Assembly (NCBI GenBank): GCA_027604685.1
Contig: JADHYX010000120.1
Span: forward strand, 1-55,076
Direction of reading: 5' to 3'
Source: Lobulomyces angularis
Taxonomy: Eukaryota; Chytridiomycota; Chytridiomycetes; Lobulomycetales; Lobulomycetaceae
DNA length: 55,076 nt
In this document: positions 46,201 through 55,076 of the stretch, piece by piece
Layout of the letters: each line of letters begins with the position of its first letter
Numbering within the stretch: position 1 is the first letter of the stretch
Translations under genes and position numbers: made by a program
Notes under the pieces: model-generated
Told to the model about the DNA's origin: nothing
What the model saw: the letters and a program-made list of their open reading frames with translations, nothing else
The model's database searches: none

Positions 46201-46902
46201 GGTATATTCAAAGCAGATTCTAATGCATTTCCTGGATTTTCTTCAACATCCTTTATATCAAAAATATATATAGAAATATTTAATGAAACTTACAGTGTTC
46301 ATTGAACATAAAGTGAGCTTTAGCTCTCCAAGTGTAAGAATATCACCAATTTTTATTTGATAAGAATGTTTATCTTGCCTAAGTTTAGAATAATTAATTA
46401 AAGTACCATTGGTAGATCCCAAGTCTTCCACAAAAATTATTGGATTGCCAGTGTCATCTATTTCTAAAATAACATTAATTAATGAAATAATGCCAAATTT
46501 AATAAGAACCTAGTAATGCATGAAGAGTAGAAACGGAGTACCCTTCGCCTTCTTCCTCGTCAAAAACAATGTCACAACGAGGATCTCTTCCAAGAAAAAA
46601 AATACCATGATGTAAGATGAAAATAACTTTTTGTTCAGTCATTAACTTTGCAACAGGAACTTCAGCTGGTGTAGTAGGACCAAAGTCTTCCCTACGTTTC
46701 AACGCATATTTCCATTTTTCTTCATATTCCACAATTTTTCTTAATTGCTCTTCATCGTCTCCGCTTTCATCTTCCTCAACTTCACTTTAAATGCATTAAA
46801 GCTTGTAAAGTTAAGTAAAAATTCATACCTATTGGAAATACCTATTTGAAAAGTTTTGTTGTTGTTAAAATCGTCACTATTTAAGCTATAGTCATAGCTC
46901 AT
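43269..46902 (-). CDS. MDC1: FHA plus tandem BRCT protein, MDC1-like
   Basis: Ten exons (46829-46902, 46510-46784, 46294-46463, 45379-46250, 45266-45340, 44077-45211, 43959-44027, 43810-43915, 43402-43756, 43269-43365 from 5' to 3') encode about 1075 residues. The FHA domain at residues about 60-170 has FFLGRDPRCD, SVSTLHALL and LGSTNGTLIN, the canonical phosphothreonine-binding loops. A long acidic, Ser/Thr- and Asn-rich middle follows. The C-terminus has two BRCT repeats, with RIMFTGVSEDD, CTHLVTDKVRRTVKFLCAL and ASGGEYLESLPKD, wording very close to the MDC1 BRCT pair that reads phosphorylated H2A(X). Expected role: mediator of the DNA double-strand-break response in chromatin. The extreme C-terminus is basic (RKRSKKY), a possible nuclear localisation signal. 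Confidence 0.82.
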
Positions 46903-47315
46903 GCTAGGATTTGGATGCAGCTTAGAAATTAATTCACAAGTTAGAAAAACTTGAAGTTTTGAATTGAACTAAGGGTTTTATAGGTTTTACAATATTATTT
47001 AGATAATAAGAACTAATGGACATTAAGGACTATCACACTCAGTAGTTAGATTGAATTTCCTTACTCTTTTTTATGCTGGAGTTCCAAGCAGCACTTCTCA
47101 GAAGAAGTTGTAAGGGAAATTCTTTATTTCAAATAGTTATTTTAGGTTGCTGCAGGAACGCATAAATGAAGTTCACCTTAGTTCACGTTTATATTAATAT
47201 ATCTAATTATGACCTGTAGAAAAGTATAATATTAAAAATGCAATTATGTATAAATGAAAACGAAGTGATTCGAATAATAAATTATATTAAAGGATGTGTA
47301 AAAAAGAGGTGCATT
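46903..47315. other. Intergenic, MDC1-like start to CCDC86 end
   Basis: A 413-bp spacer between two minus-strand genes. A short open stretch near 47070-47165 has no domain or splice support. Otherwise AT-rich and unremarkable. Confidence 0.4.
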
Positions 47316-47741
47316 TCAACGTTGCTGTAATTGCTTAAGCTGTTTCTTTTTCATTCTCTTGACTTTATTACTTGATACCAGTTGAACAATTTCTGCTTTT
47401 TTTTCGTTTTCTTCACGTCTTTTTTTTCTTTCGATAATTTCCTTTATTTTCTCTTCTTTGGCCTTTTTTTTTTCCAATTTCATTTCTCTTTCAGTTTTTT
47501 TCAATAACTCCATTCTTTTTCTTTCCTTCAGTTGAGATTCCCAACCCTTTCTTAGTGCTTTAGGTTTCATTGATGTATGTCTCTTTTCTGAAAAAATTAA
47601 ACATATAAAAAGAAATTGAAAATAATGGCCAATACCTTGAACGTTTTTCCAAACACGACCAGATACATTCTTTCCCTGTTTCACATTTAATATATTGTTA
47701 GTTGTGAAAACTTCGTCATCATTAAATTCTGACATTTTCAA
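47316..47741 (-). CDS. CCDC86: CCDC86/Cgr1 family nucleolar protein
   Basis: Two exons (47636-47741 and 47316-47587) give about 125 residues. The family acts in pre-60S ribosome maturation (yeast Cgr1) and is nucleolar. The core VSGRVWK, KALRKGWESQLKERK and a long Lys/Glu-rich helix ending AEIVQLVSSNKVKRMKKKQL match CCDC86 strongly. The intron (47588-47635) is 48 nt, a multiple of three and stop-free, so retention would add 16 residues without frameshift. Two possible starts, MKM and MSEF, lie three bases or more apart and cannot be separated. Confidence 0.88.
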   Translation of the reverse strand: MKMSEFNDDEVFTTNNILNVKQGKNVSGRVWKNVQGIGHYFQFLFICLIFSEKRHTSMKPKALRKGWESQLKERKRMELLKKTEREMKLEKKKAKEEKIKEIIERKKRREENEKKAEIVQLVSSNKVKRMKKKQLKQLQQR

Positions 47742-48129
47742 CTAAAAAGTTTGACAAATGGAAAAAAATTGTTACACAAAATATAGTTCTAAGTGCTTGC
47801 ACATTTATCTTTTTGAACATTAAAAAATAATGATTAAACTAATATGTTTTATTTGAAGTAACTTTATCCAAAAACTATAAATAACAGTTCAAAAAAAACT
47901 TTTTTTTTTCCTTAAAAAAATGCATTCTTGCAATAACCAGGTTCAATAATGTTTTTATAGGAACATCTGATCAATATGAAAAAATGGAAAATTAATTTAT
48001 ACTGCAAATCGATTAACTATTCATACAACTCACTTTTTTAAATACTTCATGTTAAATAACTTAAACAACAATTAATGGACCATATTTTGATTACAGTTGT
48101 ATTGGGACTTGGTAGTGAACTTACAAAAG
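47742..48129. other. Intergenic, CCDC86 to Fanzor relic
   Basis: The upstream spacer of CCDC86 and the decayed 5' part of the transposon copy. The Fanzor reading frame cannot be followed upstream of about 48130 because of many stops. No terminal repeat was recognised. Confidence 0.4.
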
Positions 48130-49252
48130 GAACTATAAAATGTTGAAGATAATCTTGAAGATAATTGGAGTGAATTATTTAATTTAAAAAAGAAACCATT
48201 CAAATCGAGAAGTGGGATGGTTTTTTCACCTTCAATTGAAACAGATGGAATTTCCGTCGCCGTTTGTTTAGAGGACATTCCTTCACACAATAAAAAGAAA
48301 ATAGAAAAGGGAAAAAAATCAGACGGCACTTCAATTATTGAAAACAAGAAACAACAAAAAGTTAAACCCAAAAGTAAAAAAAAACCTTCGGAATATCTTC
48401 AAGACAATATTTTAAAGGACAATCATGTGTATATTGATCCAAACAAAAGAAATTTACTTTATTGTTGAAGTAACACATTATAAAGATTCATTTTAAATTA
48501 AAAAAATTGCTTTTTAGGTGCTAATGGTAAAAACTTAAGGTATACTCATATGCAGAGAAGACATGAAAGTAGATCTAAAAAATATGAATTGATAAGAAGA
48601 TAGTTGGAAGATAAAAATAAAAACTTGCAAAAACAAGATGTTTATGAAAGAAATGGTGTAAAAAATTATAATCTACCAATACCATCAAGAAAGTTACTTG
48701 ATCCAATTGCATTTAGTCTTTATTTAAAAGATTATTTTGATCGTTTTAATCAATTGGAAAAACATTACAAACCCTCGCTCTTTAGAAAATTAAAATTCAA
48801 TGCTTTTATAGATACTCAAAAATCAGAAAGTAAATTTATAAAAAATTTTAATAAACGTTTGGAAATAGTGAAAATACAACAGTATTAATTGGAGATTGGT
48901 CAAGAAGTGCAATGAAATATCAAGTTCCAACAAAGGAATAGGATTTAGAGATATGTTTAAAAAGGCAGGATATCAGTATGCTTGGTGAATGAATTTTTGA
49001 CATCGTCAATTTGCCCAGGATGTAAAAGTAGAACTTTTAGAAATATTTAAAGAAAGACAGCATCCTAATCGTGGTAAAAAAGAAAAACTTATTAAAGTTC
49101 ATGGATTGCTTCGTTGTAAAAACGAAAATTGCAAGCAAACGATGAATGGACAATTGGTTGAAAGGGTGTGGAATAGGGATGACGTTGCCACTTTAAATAT
49201 AAAGGATGTGGTTATGAACACTTTATTGCATAAAGTTAACCAGTTTATTTAA
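48130..49252 (+). pseudogene. Broken Fanzor (eukaryotic TnpB-like RNA-guided nuclease) copy
   Basis: Fanzors are the eukaryotic relatives of the TnpB transposon nuclease. The pieces are colinear. NLKKKPFKSRSG and IETDGISVAV belong to the barrel region. RuvC-I is YIDPNKRNLLYC (48431-48465). After a 48-nt intron-like gap (48470-48517) comes LRYTHMQRRHESRSKKY. Then follow LIGDWSRS, a PTK/GIGF segment, RuvC-II NEFLTSSICPGC and the zinc-ribbon second half LLRCKNENC. RuvC-III is WNRDDVATLNI, with a stop at 49250-49252. All three RuvC acidic residues survive, but the frame is broken by in-frame stops (48145-48147, 48466-48468, 48601-48603) and at least four frame changes (near 48860, 48930, 48975 and 49045). 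It is therefore dead. The N-terminal half is not recognisable. No ends, target duplication or guide-RNA region could be defined. Confidence 0.82.
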
Positions 49253-49916
49253 GCAGATAATATTTATTCCTAAGTAGTTCTCGCTATTTTTTTTTTATTA
49301 TTTTTTTTTTTGAATATTTAAGGTTCAGAAAGATAATGCCCAAGCACTAAGTGTTCTGTTCATTTGTGAATTACTTACTAAATAAAAGAAACAAATAAAA
49401 TTTTTACTTTTTTCAAATTTTATCGAAATTTTGACAATCAAGAAGCAAAAAGTTGAATTTAGAAGGATTCTCTTTTATGATTTTATAATAATGATGTCTC
49501 TAACTTTTAAGAGTTGCACTTTTCTTAACTTTTATTATATTATTTTAAAAGATGAATTGATAATCCTGTAGGAGTTTTGATTTATTAAATATTTATGGAT
49601 TTTATAATCTATTTTCATATGCGCAGTTCTACAATCCAATTCCAATGCATGTTTGATTCAATAATAAGCTTTGTATATAATGTTGCCCCTGTTGATGTAA
49701 ATCAGTAAATGCAAATAGGTGCAAATAACCTGTATCATATATGGAAATTTTCCAGCTGAGTTTGAATAAATTGTTCCACTCATTACTCCAAAGTTTGACC
49801 AGGGTAACTTACTTTTTACCGTTGATCAATATCCTTTGAAGATCGGAGTTCAAAATAAATTTCGAAATATATTATTGAGACATCGTTAAAAAAATTACGA
49901 AATTTATTAACTCGCT
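49253..49916. other. Intergenic, Fanzor relic to secreted mosaic gene
   Basis: A 664-bp AT-rich spacer. It should include the downstream flank of the dead element, where Fanzor guide RNAs are often encoded, and the promoter of the next gene. A small duplication of TGCAAATA near 49709-49728 is the only pattern noticed. Confidence 0.4.
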
Positions 49917-52900
49917 ATGGTCAAAATTAAAATTTTGATCATTTTTATCGCAGTTTTTGCATTTGTAGGAACTGTTCCAGATCCTGATCCTAAGGCTATT
50001 CCTTATTCGATCGACAAAATAGAAAGCAGATCAGAAAAACCTGGTATGTAACGATGATTCCCTTTTATCTTGATCAAGTTCAAATTTAACCAATTTTTTC
50101 CTTAAACCATTTATTTTGTAGGAAAGTTAAGGGTAAGGAGTAATTTTAGCAAGAAAAAAAGAAGTGGTTCAGATTCGGGTAGTAGCTCTTACAGCAATTC
50201 AGGTAATATCATACTTAGGTTTACAAGTTGTTTTATATTTTGTAGATGGTGAAAATTGCTCTGGGGGTGGTTCTTGTACCAACTATAATTACTATTGTCA
50301 AAACCCAGCATCTGGATCCAGCACCTACAAATATTGCTATAAACAATCTCTTAAAAATACTGTTACTTGTCCTAGTGGTTATATATGCGATCCGTCGTAT
50401 GTCCCATCCTGGAATCTACCAACCTGTTTAGAGCCGTGTACTTCTAAAGAGGAAGGGAACTTCCGGTGCTTAGATAATTGTAAACAATATATAATGATTT
50501 CATTCTTAAGTAAAAACTATGTTAGTAAATGATATGCAAGTTGCCGGCTATCAAATCTGTAAAAAATATAATTCAAAATATTACTGGTTTAATTCCAAAT
50601 ACTGCAATACTGGTGAAACATGTAATGCGGTAACAAACTTGAAGACGGAGCCCACCTGTGTTGGAGCATGTACTGCTAATTCATTTAGGTGTCATCCAAC
50701 AACTTTAAGTAAGTAATAAGAATTTAACCTCGTTTATCCCCAATATTTTATTTCATAGATTATATTCAGGTGTGTAAAGTATCTAAAGGTGTTGCTGAAT
50801 GGGTCAACGATAGTTACTGTGTCGACTCAATGAAGTGTGATCCGGACTACCTTACCTGCAAAACTCGACCTTATTGTTACGAAACTTGCACCCCTGGAAC
50901 TTTCAGATGCTATCCTTACAGTAAAATTTTGGTTTTTTTGTTAACTAATTCGTTAAAAAATTAATCAGCATCAAGCAAAACAGGAACTCAATATCAAACC
51001 TGTCAGAAAAATGAAATTTGGCCCAAATATCCATCAAGCCAATCTTGTCCCAGTAATTCAGTATGCAGGCCTGAACTTATTAGTAGTACCTCAAAAACTC
51101 CTTGTGGATGCACTGATGGCGCGTACCAGTGCTATGAAAACGATACCAGTAAAAAAATATAGTCATGTCAATATTATTAAAAAAATTTTGTAGAGAAGAG
51201 AGGATTTTGTAAAAATGGTGTGTGGGATACTGACAATTACAGTTGCAAAACTGGTCAGTATTGTGTACAAGGACAAGGTTATTGTGCATGCTCCACTACA
51301 GATGACTTTTGTGATGATTCCAGTAAGGATTTAAATTATTTTGAGTTAATTTTTTTTTTTTTTTCAAGGTAAAAATGTTATGACCTGTAGTAAAGCTTCC
51401 GGTAACATAAGTGTTAAGCAAGCTTGTGGCTCCGATGAAACTTGTTCTAATGGAAAATGCAATTGTAAAGAAGTAGGCTCTACAAAATGTACTAGTCAAA
51501 GTATAGTTGCAACATGCTCAACTGGGTCAGGATGGACCAGTCAAAACTGTCCCACAGGAACAACATGTAGTGGAAATGACGCAACTTCAGGGTTAGGTGG
51601 GAAGTGCAAATGTACAAAAAGTGTCTGCACAGCCAGTAAGAAGAAATTTGTCTAAACGCGTCTTTTAAATGCTTTATAGATGGAAGCTTACAAACTTGTA
51701 GCAATGGGGTTTTGAATGCTGCTACTACATGTGAGGCAGGAAAAACTTGTATCACTGCCTCAGACGGATCTGGATCGTGCAAATGTACAGAAAATACTTG
51801 TGATTCTAATGGTATAAAAAGCTTTCAAATTGATTTTATAAAATTTTTTTCTTTAAAACAGGCAATTTTGTTCCATGTAAAGAAGACGGTACATTTGGAC
51901 CAGCTACGCCTTGTGACAAAGACTTTACATGTACACTATCTGGTGGAAAGCGCGCAACTTGTAATTGCGTTCCTAATAAAAGACGCTGTTCTAAATCTGG
52001 TAACGCAGTAGAGGGATGCAGGGCAGATGGGTCCTATTTTGATTCAACTTCATGCGAACTGGCATGGGTATTTGGATTCAAGCTACAAAATACGGGTAAA
52101 GTTAAATTTTAGAATAGGTTCACATTAACTCTATTCTTAATTAGGCGGTCCAGCTGCATTCTGGGCTCAAATCTATGTTGACGGAAAACTTTTTGATGAA
52201 ACTGGAAAAGTGGGAAACAAATTTTTGCTTAGTGAAACCGAACCAGGTAGTTATAAGATCCAAAAAACTAGTTAATCAACATTTTATTATAGCAAACAAG
52301 TGGAATACTGATCCAAATTATGATCCACAACTTGAACTGCAGAAGCCTACTTGGACCAGTGGATTAACAAACCTGAATGGTTGCCCAGTTACTCCAGTAA
52401 ACAAAGATCTAAGTTGGGGAGCATATCAAGCACAGTGGTATATGAATGGTAAAGTAGTTGCCCCACCCGCAGGGATGTAAGAAAGTTATTATTTTTTTTT
52501 TATCTTTGAAACCGAAATTTCTTAGATGGCTTCAAGACTGCAAAGAAACATCATATAATTCTTACTATAATTGGGCCCGTTACATTTTAACAGCTTCAGC
52601 ACTTAACAAAATTTCTGCCGGAAGTCACGAAATTATACTTAATGTCGCCGCTGATAATATATTCACTATTTACTTACCCGATGGAACTTCTGAAACAAAG
52701 TCTAATTGGGTTAACGTTTATACGTACCAAGTAACTTTGGATCCTTCAACTAGTTCTGCCAGTTGCAATAATGGCATTTGTCAATCTGGATGTTCACCAG
52801 CTGGCGGTTCAAAATGTACTGACTCCACTCATGTATCTACTTGTGCTGTAGGAAACGTGAACTGGTCCCCTCCTTCCCTTTGTCCAACGGGTACCCAGTG

Positions 52901-55076
52901 TATCGGTGGAGACGCGAAGACAGGGCTAGGTGGTACATGCAAATGTACTAAAAACTTCTGCGTTAATGGTAAATAAAACGTTAAAGTATTTTTATGTAAC
53001 GAAACTATAAACTCGCAGGACAATTACAAATGTGTAATTCGGATGGTAGTTTTGGCGCACTGAGTTCTTGTGGTGAAAAAAATTGCGTTGCATCTGGTAA
53101 TGATGCGAGTGATCAATGCAAATGTGTTAACCCAAAATGCAACGAGTCTGGGCGTAATAACTTAAAAAAAATATTCACTCAATTTATAATAAAAAATAGA
53201 ACTTATTCAATGCAATTCTGATGGAAATTTTGGTACTGCAAAATCATGTGATGCTGGTTTTACTTGTTCTATAAAGAGTGGTAAACCTGCTGCATGTTTG
53301 TGTGATCCATCCGCAAAACCAAAATGTGACGGTAATACTGTTCTCACTTGTAAATCTGATGGAACTGAATATGAAAAGAAACCGTGTAGCCCATCCTGGG
53401 TGTTCGCCATTGAAGCTTACAATTACAGTAATTTTTTTTATTAAATTTCAAATTAATCTATATTCGGAAAACAGTATATCCGCAAAATTCTGCAGGAAAT
53501 CCAGGAGCCTTCTGGGCAAGGATTTATGTTGATGATGTTTTAGTTGACGAAACTGGAAAAGTTGGTAATAACTTTTTGGTAACAAACGTTCAACCAGGTA
53601 ACAATGAAAAAAAAGCGTAAAAATAAACTATCTACAAAGATTCCACTTGGAAAACGGATCCAACATTTTCTACGGTTAATTGGAAAAGTGGTCTTAATGC
53701 CCAAAATGGATGTCCCGTATCTTCCAATCCCGTAACTTTGCCATGGGGAAAAAGCCAGGATCAGTGGTATGACACAAAAGGAGCTAAAGTGGCTTCTCCT
53801 GCTGGAGAGTATGTTTAAAAATTACTATAAATAATCTAATAAAAGCAAAGATGGTTTAACAATTGCATATATGATGGAAATAACCTCAAAAATTGGGTTA
53901 GATTTGTTTTATCCAGTGTGGCAGCAGGTACTCACAAGGTGGATATAATGCTTTCTGTTGATAACTATTACACCATTTATTTACCAAATGGGAAGACATA
54001 CTCCAAATATGCCGATCTGGCGGGAGCAACTAAATACAACTGGCAGATAATTGACACTTACACTATGTATATTGACGCTGCAGCGAGTAAATCAACTTGT
54101 TCTGATGGTTCTTGCATTTGTGGCGGAACGCTTACTTGCATTGCTGAGTCAACTAAATGCAACCCCGATAAATCTGATTCCCTTTTAACATGTCAAAATG
54201 GAAACAGCTGGATAACTTCGGATTGCCCGGTTGGAAATACATGTAAGGAAGGAAAATGTGTTTGCAAGACTCCAGGCGACTCTTGTAGCGAAGGTACTTA
54301 AACATTGTATTACTTAAGCATACTAATGGATTCCAGATAATTCTTCCGTGGTTTCATGTGATAACAATACTGGAAAATTAACAAAAAAGCAATGTGGTTC
54401 TGATCAAACTTGTTCGAATGGTAAATGTGTATGTTCTCCGGCGGGTTATAAATGTAAAGATGATTTCAGCTCAGTATCTTGTGATGGAAAAGCAGAAAGT
54501 TGGTCAGCCCCAAAAACTTGTGATACCGGAAAAGTATGTGACTCTACGACTCCTTTGGCTGGACAGTGCAAATGCAAAACTAATCAATGTGAAGGTAAGG
54601 AAAAATTAAGTATATCCCTTCTAATATGGTATTCTGCAGGGCAAAAAATTAGAACTTGCAATAGCGATGGCACCTTCAGTACCGCTGTGGCATGCCCCAC
54701 GAGTGGTGATACTTGTCAGGGGGGCAATAACGCTTTAATTCCTGGAAAGTGTAGATGTGCGGAAGGGGCAACGAAATGCGGTGGAGACGGTATAGTACCA
54801 TTTTTAGCTTTAATGACCTCTTATTGTTTGTATAGGTGTAACTGTTCTAAGATGTAGTTGTGATGGCATTTGGGAAACTTCCAAAACTTGCTCTTCTGGA
54901 TACACTTGCACATCAGGTCAGTGTACCTGTTCTGGCGGTTCGAAATGTGTTAATGGAGGTAAATTAAAACAAATACCTTATCTAGTAATCAAATTTTTTT
55001 AGAATCAACCAAAGAATATTCTTGTGTAGCTGGAATTGATCTTGATTGGAAACCAAAAGATTGTTCTGTGGGAACC
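49917..55076 (+). CDS. Large secreted cysteine-rich mosaic protein (5' part, runs off window)
   Basis: The first exon (49917-50043) encodes a clear signal peptide, MVKIKILIIFIAVFAFVG, followed by a Pro/Ser linker with a dibasic stretch (KKKRSG). Many small exons follow, for example 50122-50202, 50246-50479, 50526 onward, nearly all beginning and ending in phase 1. Region 1 (50.2-50.9 kb) has three Cys modules ending in a shared FRC motif (GNFRC, NSFRC, GTFRC). Region 2 has modules built from TCSNGKCxC, TGTTCSG, GKCKCT and similar Cys patterns, repeated to the window end. Between them lie two copies of an about 200-residue domain (52.05-52.76 kb and 53.39-54.08 kb) with AFWAQIYVD, DETGKVGN, GCPV and a YLPDG/YLPNG motif. 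I do not recognise this domain. Likely an extracellular or cell-surface adhesin or coat protein; the C-terminus is outside the window, so membrane anchoring is unknown. Confidence 0.75.
52050..52762 (+). repeat. Unrecognised extracellular domain, copy A
   Basis: It begins WVFGFKLQN and runs through GPAAFWAQIYVDGKLF, DETGKVGNKFLL, NKWNTDP, NGCPV, QAQWYMNGKVVAPPAG, WLQDC, SAGSHEIILNVAADN and FTIYLPDG, ending YTYQVTLD. Four exons encode it; the introns are phase 1 except one of phase 2 after PPAG. It looks like a beta-sandwich-type ligand-binding domain, by pattern only. Confidence 0.6.
53391..54085 (+). repeat. Unrecognised extracellular domain, copy B
   Basis: A paralogous copy of the domain at 52050-52762: WVFAIEAYN, NPGAFWARIYVDDVLV, DETGKVGNNFLV, STWKTDP, NGCPV, DQWYDTKGAKVASPAG, WFNNC, AAGTHKVDIMLSVDN and YTIYLPNG, ending DTYTMYID. 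The phase-2 intron after SPAG and the surrounding phase-1 introns are in the same places as in copy A, showing duplication after the introns were in place. Confidence 0.6.

Noticed and set aside
1..55076. CRISPR arrays, bacterial operons, Shine-Dalgarno sites or rRNA genes
   Set aside because: None seen; the sequence is an intron-bearing eukaryotic nuclear region.

Overview
The window is nuclear DNA from an AT-rich, gene-dense, intron-rich eukaryote. Almost every gene is cut by short GT-AG introns, mostly 40-110 nt and often with long T or A runs; intergenic gaps are a few hundred bases. Three genes point to a motile axonemal flagellum (DNAI7/CASC1, the dynein assembly factor DNAAF1, and LRRC49 of the tubulin polyglutamylase complex). 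Others are typical of opisthokonts (Lunapark, SPT3, Ras, CDK8, CDK11, STRAD, an END3-type EH protein). I infer a zoosporic early-diverging fungus or fungal relative (chytrid, Cryptomycota/Rozella-like or aphelid-like). This is inference from gene content, not a database result.

Layout, left to right. 1-14.7 kb: 3' end of histone H4; Lunapark; a DRAP-type deaminase (-); a STRAD-like pseudokinase; LRRC57; two acetylpolyamine amidohydrolase genes arranged tail to tail; DNAI7; a class C beta-lactamase-fold protein (-). 15-23 kb: a Slo/BK-type potassium channel (-); an intergenic relic of a protein-primed family B DNA polymerase; CDK8; an END3-like EH protein (-). 23.5-33 kb: 7-dehydrocholesterol reductase; tubulin cofactor B (-); a Ras GTPase with an apparent 2-nt microexon; SPT3; mitochondrial rRNA dimethyladenosine transferase. 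32-47.7 kb: CDK11 (-); a coiled-coil/PAS/degenerate-cyclase protein (-); DNAAF1 (-) head to head with LRRC49 (+); an MDC1-like FHA/BRCT protein (-); CCDC86/Cgr1 (-). 48-55 kb: a broken Fanzor (eukaryotic TnpB-like nuclease) copy, then the 5' part of a large secreted cysteine-rich mosaic gene that runs off the window.

Themes. Flagellar genes are scattered but DNAAF1 and LRRC49 share one promoter region. Transcription control is represented by SPT3 (SAGA), CDK8 (Mediator kinase) and CDK11 (the C-terminus-conserved PITSLRE kinase). DHCR7 suggests synthesis of cholesterol-type sterols. The Fanzor and polymerase relics show past entry of mobile or plasmid-like DNA. The most novel candidates are the secreted mosaic protein with two copies of an unrecognised domain, the PAS/pseudo-cyclase protein and the Ras microexon.

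Exon boundaries were set by hand from GT/AG sites, frame continuity and family similarity remembered from known proteins. They are models, not transcript-confirmed.
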